Position numbers and translations under genes: made by a program. From assembly GCA_949130495.1 (NCBI GenBank), contig OX422211.1, forward strand, positions 339,455,504 to 339,519,503: DNA of 64,000 bases. Direction: 5' to 3'. The DNA is from Sambucus nigra (lineage: Eukaryota > Streptophyta > Magnoliopsida > Dipsacales > Adoxaceae). How positions within the stretch are numbered: the stretch's first letter is position 1; each line of letters starts with the position of its first letter. Below, piece by piece: positions 10,754 to 25,831 of this stretch. A model generated the notes under the pieces. It did not search any database. It worked only from the letters and a program-made list of their open reading frames with translations, and was not told where the DNA came from.

Positions 10754-12414
10754 TGTAACACCCCGCCCGTCCGGGGAGAGCGAACGGAGCGTTACTATCG
10801 ATAAAACTAAACTAATCCACAAATAACAAGGTATAGAGCATCTAAATCCCACAATAAAATAAGAAACCACTATTCTCATCTTCAAATTAATACAACAAAT
10901 CTCTCGAAATAATTACAACAATCCAACTATCTCGAAAATAAAATAAATATCCAAATGCTCTATACATCAAAATAAATACAAGTCTTCTCATCTCTTGTAT
11001 TAAAAATTCTTCCCAAATAATCCTCGCTAAAATCATCCCAATTTGTCCATAGCACTCAAATCCGTGCTCACTTGGCAACTAAGAAAAAGATGGGGAAGTA
11101 CACAATACGACATGAATATGCTCAACAAAGATGTTAGCGATGAACAAAGCGTAACAATACGACTATGAATACTCAAATCAAATAATGCAAATCTCAATAG
11201 CATTTTATCAATAAATTTCTCAACAACACATTAACCGGAGTCACCAGGCCTCACCATATCGCGCCATACTTTATCAAGTAGCCAAAAAAGGAGTCTTGGC
11301 AGGTGCCCAACATCAGTGCCATATTAAAATCTCGTGAGAGCGTGCTCAAAACAACATGAATAACACCTCATGAATGAAAATAATTCCAACAATTATTTTT
11401 CCATATTTCCAAGAATTTAACAATTCAAAATATGAGTTCAATTAACAAGAATTCAACGGAATAAACACTCGCGAGATTTCAGGAGCATATTGTGTAAAAT
11501 CCCATACCTTAAACCACCAAAAAGAACCAACATGAATCATCGCATAATTCAACCTCAAAATCTAATCACACCATCACGTTCTTCTCGCGAAAATAATCAA
11601 ATCTCGTTCTAGCCCAAACTCGAGAAAACACCAAATAAGCCTTCTAATCTAAGGTTGAAATCTTGAATAAGTTTGGGGTTATGGTTTGTATATGAAAGGG
11701 AGTAATTTTGGAGAGGTCTTCTGGTTGAAAAGTTTGAGAAAAAGTGATTTGAAAATCCAAGCCACGAATTAGTTGATATATAAAGGATTAAGTGTTTGAT
11801 TAAGAAAAGAGTTCTAATCAGATACAAACACTAAAAATTTTATTCCGGACGATCGGATCGTTGGAATCGCTTGAAATTTTAGTATATTGTAGCGAACGGC
11901 GAGACAGGACTTCTCACAAAAATTTAGCTTGATCGGACGGTCGGATTTCTAAAAATATAATTTTTACTAGAGAGTTTTATGTTTTGAGGACTCTTAGAGA
12001 GTTTTATGTTTTGAGGAGGGCTCCATTTTAATTCCAATTCCGAAACCGTTTGAAACTCTCGCCTTTAAAAATAAAATCAAACATATTTGAGGAATAAAAA
12101 TAATTTTATCTCAAAATTTATTTTTCCTCTTTATTTCGAAAATACCCCCAAAATTACGCGGGTTGTTACACTTCCCCACTAACAATAGAATTTCGCCCTC
12201 GAAATACGCCGAATACCTAACTCTCAAAAATCAGCCCAACAATCTCAAAAAATAATCTCGTCACCAAAAAATAATTTCCTCACATCTAATCTAGAGGCCT
12301 AACGCAAAACAATTCTCTAAAAATTTCTATCTCCAAATTCGCGCCACAAAAACGCAACAGACCCAAAAACCCAAGACCCGAGGTTGGTCATTTACCTAAG
12401 CTCTGATACCATTC
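10754..12414 (-). repeat. unit 4 (1661 bp), B, beta, del
   Basis: B-type markers (AAATATCCAAATGC, GCGTAACAATACGACTATG), then beta markers (CCGGACGATCGGATC). After about 11.86 kb it switches to sequence matching unit 2, including the same GAGGAGGGCTCC deletion. Confidence 0.95.
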
Positions 12415-14085
12415 TATAACACCCCGCCCGTCCGGGGAGAGCGAACGGAGCGTTACTATCGATAAAACTAAACTAATCCACAAATAACAAGGTATAGAGC
12501 ATCTAAATCCCACAATAAAATAAGAAACCACTATTCTCATCTTCAAATTAATACAACAAATCTCTCGAAATAATTACAACAATCCAACTATCTCGAAAAT
12601 AAAATAAATCTCCAAATGCTCTATACATCAAAATAAATACAAGTCTTCTCATCTCTTGTATTAAAAATTCTTTCCAAATAATCCCCGCTAAAATCATCCC
12701 AATTGGTCCATAGCACTCAAATCTGTGCTCACTTGCCAACTAAGAAAAAGATGGGGAAGTACACAATAAGACATGAATATGCTCAACAAAGATGTTAGCG
12801 ATGAACAAATCGCAACAATACGGCTACGAATACTCAAATCAAATAATGCAAATCTCAATAGCATTTTATCAATAAATTTCTCAACAACACATTAACCGGA
12901 GTCACCAGGCCTCACCATACCGCGCCATACTTTATCAAGTAGCCGGAAAAGGAGTCTTGGCAGGTGCCCAACATCAGTGCCATATTAAAATCTCATGACA
13001 GCGTGCTCAAAACAACATGAATAATACCTCATGAATGAAAATAATTCCAACAATTATTTTTCCAGATTTCCAAGAATTTAACAATTCAAAATATGAGTTC
13101 AATTAACAAGAATTCAACGGAATAAACACTCGCGAGATTTCAAGAGCATATTGTGTAAAATCCCATACCTTAAACCACCAAAAAGAACCAACATGAATCA
13201 TCGCATAATTCAACCTCAAAATCTAATCACACCATCACGTTCTTCTCGCGAAAATAATCAAATCTCGTTCTAGCCCAAACTCGAGAAAACACCAAATAAG
13301 CCTTCTAATCTAAGGTTGAAATCTTGAATAAGTTTGGGGTTATGGTTTGTATATGAAAGGGAGTAATTTTGGAGAGGTCTTCTGGTTGAAAAGTTTGAGA
13401 AAAAGTGATTTGAAAATCCAAGCCACGAATTAGTTGATATATAAAGGATTAAGTGTTTGATTAAGAAAAGAGTTCTAATCAGATACAAACACTAAAAATT
13501 TTATTCCGGACGATCGGATCGTTGGAATCGCTTGAAATTTTAGTATGTTGTAGCGAACGGCGAGACAGGACTTCTGACAAAAATTCAGCTTGATCGGACG
13601 GTCGGATTTCTAAAAATATAATTTTTACTAGAGAGTTTTATGTTTTGAGGACTCTTTGAGGAGTCTTCTAAATAATAAAAATTCAATTAAAGCTCCATTT
13701 TAATTCCAATTCCGAAATCGTTTGAAACTCTCGCCTTTAAAAATAAAATCAAACATATTTGAGGAATAAAAATAATTTTATCTCAAAATTTATTTTTCCT
13801 CTTTATTTCGAAAATACCCCCAAAATTACGCGGGTTGTTACACTTCCCCACTAACAATGGAATTTCTCCCTCGAAATTCGCCGAATACCTAACTCTCAAA
13901 AATCATCCCAACAATCTCCAAAAATAATCTCGTCACCAAAAATAATTTCCTCACATCTAATCTAGAGGCCTAACGCAAAACAATTCTCTAAAAATTTCTA
14001 TCTCCAAATTCGCGCCACAAAAACGCAACAGACCCAAAAACCCAAGACCCGAGGGTGGTCATATACCTAGGCTCTGATACCATTC
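12415..14085 (-). repeat. unit 5 (1671 bp), A, beta, 16-bp deletion
   Basis: Starts with the TATAACACCCC variant like unit 3. In its second part, near 13650, 16 bp of the second 27-bp U3 repeat are gone (GAGGACTCTTTGAGGAGTC). Confidence 0.95.
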
Positions 14086-15773
14086 TGTAACACCCCGCCC
14101 GCCCAGGGAGAGCGAACGGAGAGTTACTATCGATAAAATTAAACTAATCCACAAATAATAAGGTATAGAGCATCTAAATCCCACAATAAAATAAGAAACC
14201 ACTATTCTCATCTTCAAATTAATACAACAAATCTCTCGAAATAATTACAACAATCCAACTATCTCGAAATTAAAATAAATCTCCAAATGCTCTATACATC
14301 AAAATAAATACAAGTCTTCTCATCTCTTGTATTAAAAATTCTTCCCAAATAATCCTCGCTAAAATCATCCCAATTGGTCCATAGCACTCAAATCCGTGCT
14401 CACTTGGCAACTAAGAAAAAGATGGGGAAGTACACAATACGACATGAATATGCTCAACAAAGATGTTAGCGATGAACAAAGCGCAACAATACGACTACGA
14501 ATACTCAAATCAAATAATGCAAATCTCAATAGCATTTTATCAATAAATTTCTCAACAACACATTAACCGGAGTCACCAAACCTCACCATATCGCGCCATA
14601 CTTTATCAAGTAGCCAAAAAAGGAGTCTTGGCAGGTGCCCAACATCAATGCTATATTAAAATCTCGTGACAGCGTGCTCAAAACAACATGAATAACACCT
14701 CATGAATGAAAATAATTCCAACAATTATTTTTCCATATTTCCAAGAATTTAACAATTCAAAATATGAGTTCAATTAACAAGAATTCAACGGAATAAACAC
14801 TCGCGAGATTTCAAGAGCATATTGTGTAAAATCCCATACCTTAAACCACCAAAAAGAACCAACATGAATCATCGCATAATTCAACCTCAAAATCTAATCA
14901 CACCATCACGTTCTTCTCGCGAAAATAATCAAATCTCGTTCTAGCCCAAACTCGAGAAAACACCAAATAAGCCTTCTAATCTAAGGTTGAAATCTTGAAT
15001 AAGTTTGGGGTTATGGTTTGTATATGAAAGGGAGTAATTTTGGAGAGGTCTTCTGGTTGAAAAGTTTGAGAAAAAGTGATTTGAAAATCCAAGCCACGAA
15101 TTAGTTGATATATAAAGGATTAAGTGTTTGATTAAGAAAAGAGTTCTAATCAGATACAAACACTAAAAATTTTATTCCGGACGATCGGATCGTTGGAATC
15201 GCTTGAAATTTTAGTATGTTGTAGCGAACGGCGAGACATGACTTCTGACAAAAATTCAGCTTGATCGGACGGTCGGATTTCTAAAAATATAATTTTTACT
15301 AGAGAGTTTTATGTTTTGAGGACTCTTAGAGAGTTTTATGTTTTGAGGAGTCTTCTAAATAATAAAAATTCAATTAAAGCTCCATTTTAATTCCAATTCC
15401 GAAATCGTTTGAAACTCTCGCCTTTAAAAATAAAATCAAACATATTTGAGGAATAAAAATAATTTTATCTCAAAATTTATTTTTCCTCTTTATTTCGAAA
15501 ATACCCCCAAAATTACGCGGGTTGTTACACTTCCCCACTAACAATGGAATTTCGCCCTCGAAATTCTCCGAATACCTAACTCTCAAAAATCAGCCCAACA
15601 ATCTCCAAAAATAATCTCGTCACCAAAAAATAATTTCCTCACATCTAATCTAGAGGCCGAACGCAAAACAATTCTCTAAAAATTTCTATCTCCAAATTCG
15701 CGCCACAAAAACGCAACAGACCCAAAAACCCAAAACCCGAGGGTGGTCACATACCTAAGCTCTGATACCATTC
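14086..15773 (-). repeat. unit 6 (1688 bp), C, beta
   Basis: First bases CGCCCGCCCAGGGAGAGCG and CGGAGAGTT, and C-type TCGAAATTAAAAT. Its latter half (from about 14.7 kb) is the start of the first 11,746-bp block. Confidence 0.95.
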
Positions 15774-17429
15774 TGTAACACCCCGCCCAGGGAGAGCGAA
15801 CGGAGCGTTACTATCGATAAAATTAAACTAATCCACAAATAACAAGGTATAGAGCATCTAAATCCCACAATAAAATAAGAAACCACTATTCTCATCTTCA
15901 AATTAATACAACAAATCTCTCGAAATAATTACAACAATCCAACTATCTCGAAATTAAAATAAATCTCCAAATGCTCTATACATCAAAATAAATACAAGTC
16001 TTCTCATCTCTTGTATTAAAAATTCTTCCCAAATAATCCTCGCTAAAATCATCCCAATTGGTCCATAGCACTCAAATCCGTGCTCACTTGGCAACTAAGA
16101 AAAAGATGGGGAAGTATACAATACGACATGAATATGCTCAACAAAGATGTTAGCGATGAACAAAGCGCAACAATACGACTACGAATACTCAAATCAAATA
16201 ATGCAAATCTCAATAGCATTTTATCAATAAATTTCTCAACAACACATTAACCGGAGTCACCAGGCCTCACCATATCGCGCCATACTTTATCAAGTAGCCA
16301 AAAAAGGAGTCTTGGCAGGTGCCCAACATCAGTGCCATATTAAAATCTCGTGACAGCGTGCTCAAAACAACATGAATAACACCTCATGAATGAAAATAAT
16401 TCCAACAATTATTTTTCCATATTTCCAAGAATTTAACAATTCAAAATATGAGTTCAATTAACAAGAATTCAATGGAATAAACACTCGCGAGATTTCAGGA
16501 GCATATTGTGTAAAATCCCATACCTTAAACCACCAAAAAGAACCAACATGAATCATCGCATAATTCAACCTCAAAATCTAATCACACCATCACGTTCTTC
16601 TCGCGAAAATAATCAAATCTCGTTCTAGCCCAAACTCGAGAAAACACCAAATAAGCCTTCTAATATAAGGTTGAAATCTTGAATAACTTTAGGGTTATGG
16701 TTTGTATATGAAAGGGAGTAATTTTGGAGAGGTCTTCTGGTTGAAAAGTTTGAGAAAAAGTGATTTGAAAGACAAGCCACGAATTAGTTGATATATAAAG
16801 GATTAAGTGTTTGATTAAGAAAAGAGTTCTAATCAGATACAAACACTAAAAATTTTATTCTGGACAATCGGACCGTTGGAAGCACTTCAAATTTTAGTAT
16901 GTTGTAGCGAACGGCGAGACAGGACTTCTCACAAAAAATTAGCTTGATCGGACGGTCGGATTTCTAAAAATATAATTTTTACTAGAGAGTTTTATGTTTT
17001 GAGGACTCTTAGAGAGTTTTATGTTTTGAGGAGAGCTCCATTTTAATTCCAATTCCGAAACCGTTTGAAACTCTCGCCTTTAAAAATAAAATCAAACATA
17101 TTTGAGGAATAAAAATAATTTTATCTCAAAATTTATTTTTCCTCTTTATTTCGAAAATACCCCCAAAATTACGCGGGTTGTTACACTTCCCCACTAACAA
17201 TAGAATTTCGCCCTCGAAATACGCCGAATACCTAACTCTCAAAAATCAGCCCAACAATCTCAAAAAATAATCTCGTCACCAAAAAATAATTTCCTCACAT
17301 CTAATCTAGAGGCCTAACGCAAAACAATTCTCTAAAAATTTCTATCTCCAAATTCGCGCCACAAAAACGCAACAGACCCAAAAACCCAAGACCCGAGGGT
17401 GGTCATATACCTAAGCTCTGATACCATTC
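15774..17429 (-). repeat. unit 7 (1656 bp), C, alpha, del
   Basis: Starts CGCCCAGGGAGAG (4 bp shorter than unit 6). It has the GAGGAGAGCTCC deletion near 17030. Counterpart of unit 14. Confidence 0.95.
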
Positions 17430-19117
17430 TATAACACCCCGCCCGTCCGGGGAGAGCGAACGGAGCGTTACTATCGATAAAACTAAACTAATCCACAAAT
17501 AACAAGGTATAGAGCATCTAAATCCCACAATAAAATAAGAAACCACTATTCTCATCTTCAAATTAATACAACAAATCTCTCGAAATAATTACAACAATCC
17601 AACTATCTCGAAAATAAAATAAATCTCCAAATGCTCTATACATCAAAATAAATACAAGTCTTCTCATCTCTTGTATTAAAAATTCTTTCCAAATAATCCC
17701 CGCTAAAATCATCCCAATTGGTCCATAGCACTCAAATCTGTGCTCACTTGCCAACTAAGAAAAAGATGGGGAAGTACACAATAAGACATGAATATGCTCA
17801 ACAAAGATGTTAGCGATGAACAAATCGCAACAATACGGCTACGAATACTCAAATCAAATAATGCAAATCTCAATAGCATTTTATCAATAAATTTCTCAAC
17901 AACACATTAACCGGAGTCACCAGGCCTCACCATACCGCGCCATACTTTATCAAGTAGCCGGAAAAGGAGTCTTGGCAGGTGCCCAACATCAGTGCCATAT
18001 TAAAATCTCATGACAGCGTGCTCAAAACAATATGAATAATACCTCATGAATGAAAATAATTCCAACAATTATTTTTCCAGATTTCCAAGAATTTAACAAT
18101 TCAAAATATGAGTTCAATTAACAAGAATTCAACGGAATAAACACTCGCGAGATTTCAGGAGCATATTGTGTAAAATCCCATACCTTAAACCACCAAAAAG
18201 AACCAACATGAATCATCGCATAATTCAACCTCAAAATCTAATCACACCATCACGTTCTTCTCGCGAAAATAATCAAATCTCGTTCTAGCCCAAACACGAG
18301 AAAACACCATATAAGCCTTCTAATCTAAGGTTGAAATCTTGAATAAGTTTGGGGTTATGGTTTGTATATGAAAGGGAGTAATTTTGGAGAGGTCTTCTGG
18401 TTGAAAAGTTTGAGAAAAAGTGATTTGAAAATCCAAGCCACGAATTAGTTGATATATAAAGGATTAAGTGTTTGATTAAGAAAAGAGTTCTAATCAGATA
18501 CAAACACTAAAAATTTTATTCCGAACGATCGGATCGTTGGAATCGCTTGAAATTTTAGTATGTTGTAGCGAACGGCGAGACATGACTTCTGACAAAAATT
18601 CAGCTTGATCGGACGGTCGGATTTCTAAAAATATAATTTTTACTAGAGAGTTTTATGTTTTGAGGACTCTTAGAGAGTTTTATGTTTTGAGGAGTCTTCT
18701 AAATAATAAAAATTCAATTAAAGCTCCATTTTAATTCCAATTCCGAAATCGTTTGAAACTCTCGCCTTTAAAAATAAAATCAAACATATTTGAGGAATAA
18801 AAATAATTTTATCTCAAAATTTATTTTTCCTCTTTATTTCGAAAATACCCCCAAAATTACGCGGGTTGTTACACTTCCCCACTAACAATGGAATTTCGCC
18901 CTCGAAATTCTCCGAATACCTAACTCTCAAAAATCAGCCCAACAATCTCCAAAAATAATCTCGTCACCAAAAAATAATTTCCTCACATCTAATCTAGAGG
19001 CCGAACGCAAAACAATTCTCTAAAAATTTCTATCTCCAAATTCGCGCCACAAAAACGCAACAGACCCAAAAACCCAAAACCCGAGGGTGGTCACATACCT
19101 AAGCTCTGATACCATTC
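17430..19117 (-). repeat. unit 8 (1688 bp), A, beta
   Basis: TATAACACCCC start. It shares with unit 15 the otherwise absent AAACAATATGAATAAT variant (about 18026) and CCCAAACACGAG. Confidence 0.95.
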
Positions 19118-20800
19118 TGTAACACCCCGCCCAGGGAGAGCGAACGGAGCGTTACTATCGATAAAATTAAACTAATCCACAAATAACAAGGTATAGAGCA
19201 TCTAAATCCCACAATAAAATAAGAAACCACTATTCTCATCTTCAAATTAATACAACAAATCTCTCGAAATAATTACAACAATCCAACTATCTCGAAATTA
19301 AAATAAATCTCCAAATGCTCTATACATCAAAATAAATACAAGTCTTCTCATCTCTTGTATTAAAAATTCTTCCCAAATAATCCTCGCTAAAATCATCCCA
19401 ATTGGTCCATAGCACTCAAATCCGTGCTCACTTGGCAACTAAGAAAAAGATGGGGAAGTATACAATACGACATGAATATGCTCAACAAAGATGTTAGCGA
19501 TGAACAAAGCGCAACAATACGACTACGAATACTCAAATCAAATAATGCAAATCTCAATAGCATTTTATCAATAAATTTCTCAACAACACATTAACCGGAG
19601 TCACCAGGCCTCACCATATCGCGCCATACTTTATCAAGTAGCCAAAAAAGGAGTCTTGGCAGGTGCCCAACATCAGTGCCATATTAAAATCTCGTGACAG
19701 CGTGCTCAAAACAACATGAATAACACCTCATGAATGAAAATAATTCCAACAATTATTTTTCCATATTTCCAAGAATTTAACAATTCAAAATATGAGTTCA
19801 ATTAACAAGAATTCAATGGAATAAACACTCGCGAGATTTCAGGGGCATATTGTGTAAAATCCCATACCTTAAACCACCAAAAAGAACCAACATGAATCAT
19901 CGCATAATTCAACCTCAAAATCTAATCACACCATCACGTTCTTCTCGCGAAAATAATCAAATCTCGTTCTAGCCCAAACTCGAGAAAACACCAAATAAGC
20001 CTTCTAATATAAGGTTGAAATCTTGAATAACTTTAGGGTTATGGTTTGTATATGAAAGGGAGTAATTTTGGAGAGGTCTTCTGGTTGAAAAGTTTGAGAA
20101 AAAGTGATTTGAAAGACAAGCCACGAATTAGTTGATATATAAAGGATTAAGTGTTTGATTAAGAAAAGAGTTCTAATCAGATACAAACACTAAAAATTTT
20201 ATTCTGGACAATCGGACCGTTGGAAGAACTTCAAATTTTAGTATGTTGTAGCGAACGGCGAGACAGGACTTCTCACAAAAAATTAGCTTGATCGGACGGT
20301 CGGATTTCTAAAAATATAATTTTTACTAGAGAGTTTTATGTTTTGAGGACTCTTAGAGAGTTTTATGTTTTGAGGAGTCTTCTAAATAATAAAAATTCAA
20401 TTAAAGCTCCATTTTAATTCCAATTCCGAAATCGTTTGAAACTCTCGCCTTTAAAAATAAATTCAAACATATCTGAGGAATAAAAATAATTTTATCTCAA
20501 AATTTATTTTTCCACTTTATTTCGAAAATACCCCCAAAATTACGCGGGTTGTTACACTTCCCCACTAACAATGGAATTTCGCCCTCGAAATTCGCAGAAT
20601 ACCTAACTCTAAAAAATCAGCCCAACAATCTCCAAAAATAATCTCGTCACCAAAAAATAATTTCCTCACATCTAATCTAGAGGTCTAACGCAAAACAATT
20701 CTCTAAAAATTTATATCTACAAATTCGCGCCACAAAAACGCAACAGACCCAAAAACCCAAGACCTGAGGGTGGTCATATACCTAAGCTCTGATACCATTC
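19118..20800 (-). repeat. unit 9 (1683 bp), C, alpha, no deletion
   Basis: Counterpart of unit 16. Private changes include CAGGGGCATA near 19843 and TCCACTTTATTT near 20513. Confidence 0.95.
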
Positions 20801-22487
20801 TGTAACACCCCGCCCGTCCGGGGAGAGCGAACGGAGCGTTACTATCGATAAAACTAAACTAATCCACAAATAACAAGGTATAGAGCATCTAAATCCCACA
20901 ATAAAATAAGAAACCACTATTCTCATCTTCAAATTAATACAACAAATCTCTCGAAATAATTACAACAATCCAACTATCTCGAAAATAAAATAAATATCCA
21001 AATGCTCTATACATCAAAATAAATACAAGTCTTCTCATCTCTTGTATTAAAAATTCTTCCCAAATAATCCTCGCTAAAATCATCCCAATTGGTCCATAGC
21101 ACTCAAATCCGTGCTCACTTGGCAACTAAGAAAAAGATGGGGAAGTACACAATACGACATGAATATGCTCAACAAAGATGTTAGCGATGAACAAAGCGTA
21201 ACAATACGACTATGAATACTCAAATCAAATAATGCAAATCTCAATAGCATTTTATCAATAAATTTCTCAACAACACATTAACCGGAGTCACCAGGCCTCA
21301 CCATATCGCGCCATACTTTATCAAGTAGCCAAAAAAGGAGTCTTGGCAGGTGCCCAACATCAGTGCCATATTAAAATCTCGTGAGAGCGTGCTCAAAACA
21401 ACATGAATAACACCTCATGAATGAAAATAATTCCAACAATTATTTTTCCATATTTCCAAGAATTTAACAATTCAAAATATGAGTTCAATTAACAAGAATT
21501 CAACGGAATAAACACTCGCGAGATTTCAGGAGCATATTGTGTAAAATCCCATACCTTAAACCACCAAAAAGAACCAACATGAATCATCGCATAATTCAAC
21601 CTCAAAATCTAATCACACCATCACGTTCTTCTCGCGAAAATAATCAAATCTCGTTCTAGCCCAAACTCGAGAAAACACCAAATAAGCCTTCTAATCTAAG
21701 GTTGAAATCTTGAATAAGTTTGGGGTTATGGTTTGTATATGAAAGGGAGTAATTTTGGAGAGGTCTTCTGGTTGAAAAGTTTGAGAAAATGTGATTTGAA
21801 AATCCAAGCCACGAATTAGTTGATATATAAAGGATTAAGTGTTTGATTAAGAAAAGAGTTCTAATCAGATACAAACACTAAAAATTTTATTCCGGACGAT
21901 CGGATCGTTGGAATCGCTTTAAATTTTAGTATGTTGTAGCGAACGGCGAGACAGGACTTCTGACAAAAATTCAGCTTGATCGGACGGTCGGATTTCTAAA
22001 AATATAATTTTTACTAGAGAGTTTTATGTTTTGAGGACTCTTAGAGAGTTTTATGTTTTGAGGAGTCTTCTAAATAATAAAAATTCAATTAAAGCTCCAT
22101 TTTAATTCCAATTCCGAAATCGTTTGAAACTCTCGCCTTTAAAAATAAAATCAAACATATTTGAGGAATAAAAATAATTTTATCTCAAAATTTATTTTTC
22201 CTCTTTATTTCAAAAATACCCCCAAAATTACGCGGGTTGTTACACTTCCCCACTAACAATGGAATTTCTCCCTCGAAATTCGCCGAATACCTAACTCTCA
22301 AAAATCATCCCAACAATCTCCAAAAATAATCTCGTCACCAAAAATAATTTCCTCACATCTAATCTAGAGGCCTAACGCAAAACAATTCTCTAAAAATTTC
22401 TATCTCCAAATTCGCGCCACAAAAACGCAGCAGACCCAAAAACCCAAGACCCGAGGGTGGTCATATACCTAGGCTCTGATACCATTC
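20801..22487 (-). repeat. unit 10 (1687 bp), B, beta
   Basis: B markers as in unit 4. Shares with unit 17 GAAAATGTGATTTG and CGCTTTAAATT in the beta part. Confidence 0.95.
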
Positions 22488-24175
22488 TGTAACACCCCGC
22501 CCGCCCAGGGAGAGCGAATGGAGAGTTACTATCGATAAAATTAAACTAATCCACAAATAATAAGGTATAGAGCATCTAAATCCCACAATAAAATAAGAAA
22601 CCACTATTCTCATCTTCAAATTAATACAACAAATCTCTCGAAATAATTACAACAATCCAACTATCTCGAAATTAAAATAAATCTCCAAATGCTCTATACA
22701 TCAAAATAAATACAAGTCTTCTCATCTCTTGTATTAAAAATTCTTCCCAAATAATCCTCGCTAAAATCATCCCAATTGGTCCATAGCACTCAAATCCGTG
22801 CTCACTTGGCAACTAAGAAAAAGATGGGGAAGTACACAATACGACATGAATATGCTCAACAAAGATGTTAGCGATGAACAAAGCGCAACAATACGACTAC
22901 GAATACTCAAATCAAATAATGCAAATCTCAATAGCATTTTATCAATAAATTTCTCAACAACACATTAACCGGAGTCACCAGGCCTCACCATATCGCGCCA
23001 TACTTTATCAAGTAGCCAAAAAAGGAGTCTTGGCAGGTGCCCAACATCAATGCTATATTAAAATCTCGTGACAGCGTGCTCAAAACAACATGAATAACAC
23101 CTCATGAATGAAAATAATTCCAACAATTATTTTTCCATATTTCCAAGAATTTAACAATTCAAAATATGAGTTCAATTAACAAGAATTCAACGGAATAAAC
23201 ACTCGCGAGATTTCAGGAGCATATTGTGTAAAATCCCATACCTTAAACCACCAAAAAGAACCAACATGAATCATCGCATAATTCAACCTCAAAATCTAAT
23301 CACACCATCACGTTCTTCTCGCGAAAATAATCAAATCTCGTTCTAGCCCAAACACGAGAAAACACCAAATAAGCCTTCTAATCTAAGGTTGAAATCTTGA
23401 ATAAGTTTGGGGTTATGGTTTGTATATGAAAGGGAGTAATTTTGGAGAGGTCTTCTGGTTGAAAAGTTTGAGAAAAAGTGATTTGAAAATCCAAGCCACG
23501 AATTAGTTGATATATAAAGGATTAAGTGTTTGATTAAGAAAAGAGTTCTAATCAGATACAAACACTAAAAATTTTATTCCGAACGATCGGATCGTTGGAA
23601 TCGCTTGAAATTTTAGTATGTTGTAGCGAACGGCGAGACATGACTTCTGACAAAAATTCAGCTTGATCGGACGGTCGGATTTCTAAAAATATAATTTTTA
23701 CTAGAGAGTTTTATGTTTTGAGGACTCTTAGAGAGTTTTATGTTTTGAGGAGTCTTCTAAATAATAAAAATTCAATTAAAGCTCCATTTTAATTCCAATT
23801 CCGAAATCGTTTGAAACTCTCGCCTTTAAAAATAAAATCAAACATATTTGAGGAATAAAAATAATTTTATCTCAAAATTTATTTTTCCTCTTTATTTCGA
23901 AAATACCCCCAAAATTACGCGGGTTGTTACACTTCCCCACTAACAATGGAATTTCGCCCTCGAAATTCTCCGAATACCTAACTCTCAAAAATCAGCCCAA
24001 CAATCTCCAAAAATAATCTCGTCACCAAAAAATAATTTCCTCACATCTAATCTAGAGGCCGAACGCAAAACAATTCTCTAAAAATTTCTATCTCCAAATT
24101 CGCGCCACAAAAACGCAACAGACCCAAAAACCCAAAACCCGAGGGTGGTCACATACCTAAGCTCTGATACCATTC
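22488..24175 (-). repeat. unit 11 (1688 bp), C, beta
   Basis: Shares with unit 18 the GCGAATGGAGAG variant (about 22516 and 34262), a good marker of the 11,746-bp duplication. Confidence 0.95.
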
Positions 24176-25831
24176 TGTAACACCCCGCCCAGGGAGAGCG
24201 AACGGAGCGTTACTATCGATAAAATTAAACTAATCCACAAATAACAAGGTATAGAGCATCTAAATCCCACAATAAAATAAGAAACCACTATTCTCATCTT
24301 CAAATTAATACAACAAATCTCTCGAAATAATTACAACAATCCAACTATCTCGAAATTAAAATAAATCTCCAAATGCTCTATACATCAAAATAAATACAAG
24401 TCTTCTCATCTCTTGTATTAAAAATTCTTCCCAAATAATCCTCGCTAAAATCATCCCAATTGGTCCATAGCACTCAAATCCGTGCTCACTTGGCAACTAA
24501 GAAAAAGATGGGGAAGTACACAATACGACATGAATATGCTCAACAAAGATGTTAGCGATGAACAAAGCGCAACAATACGACTACGAATACTCAAATCAAA
24601 TAATGCAAATCTCAATAGCATTTTATCAATAAATTTCTCAACAACACATTAACCGGAGTCACCAGGCCTCACCATATCGCGCCATACTTTATCAAGTAGC
24701 CAAAAAAGGAGTCTTGGCAGGTGCCCAACATCAATGCTATATTAAAATCTCGTGACAGCGTGCTCAAAACAACATGAATAACACCTCATGAATGAAAATA
24801 ATTCCAACAATTATTTTTCCATATTTCCAAGAATTTAACAATTCAAAATATGAGTTCAATTAACAAGAATTCAACGGAATAAACACTCGCGAGATTTCAG
24901 GAGCATATTGTGTAAAATCCCATACCTTAAACCACCAAAAAGAACCAACATGAATCATCGCATAATTCAACCTCAAAATCTAATCACACCATCACGTTCT
25001 TCTCGCGAAAATAATCAAATCTCGTTCTAGCCCAAACTCGAGAAAACACCAAATAAGCCTTCTAATATAAGGTTGAAATCTTGAATAACTTTAGGGTTAT
25101 GGTTTGTATATGAAAGGGAGTAATTTTGGAGAGGTCTTCTGGTTGAAAAGTTTGAGAAAAAGTGATTTGAAAGACAAGCCACGAATTAGTTGATATATAA
25201 AGGATTAAGTGTTTGATTAAGAAAAGAGTTCTAATCAGATACAAACACTAAAAATTTTATTCTGGACAATCGGACCGATGGAAGCACTTCAAATTTTAGT
25301 ATGTTGTAGCGAACGGCGAGACAGGACTTCTCACAAAAAATTAGCTTGATCGGACGGTCGGATTTCTAAAAATATAATTTTTACTAGAGAGTTTTATGTT
25401 TTGAGGACTCTTAGAGAGTTTTATGTTTTGAGGAGAGCTCCATTTTAATTCCAATTCCGAAACCGTTTGAAACTCTCGCCTTTAAAAATAAAATCAAACA
25501 TATTTGAGGAATAAAAATAATTTTATCTCAAAATTTATTTTTCCTCTTTATTTCGAAAATACCCCCAAAATTACGCGGGTTGTTACACTTCCCCACTAAC
25601 AATGGAATTTCGCCCTCGAAATTCGCCGAATACCTAACTCTCAAAAATCAGCCCAACAATCTCCAAAAATAATCTCGTCACCAAAAAATAATTTCCTCAC
25701 ATCTAATCTAGAGGCCTAACGCAAAACAATTCTCTAAAAATTTCTATCTCCAAATTCGCGCCACAAAAACGCAACAGACCCAAAAACCCAAGACCCGAGG
25801 GTGGTCATATACCTAAGCTCTGATACCATTC
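24176..25831 (-). repeat. unit 12 (1656 bp), C, alpha, del
   Basis: Shares GGACCGATGGAAGCAC with units 19, 24 and 29, and the GAGGAGAGCTCC deletion with units 7, 14, 19 and 24. Confidence 0.95.
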
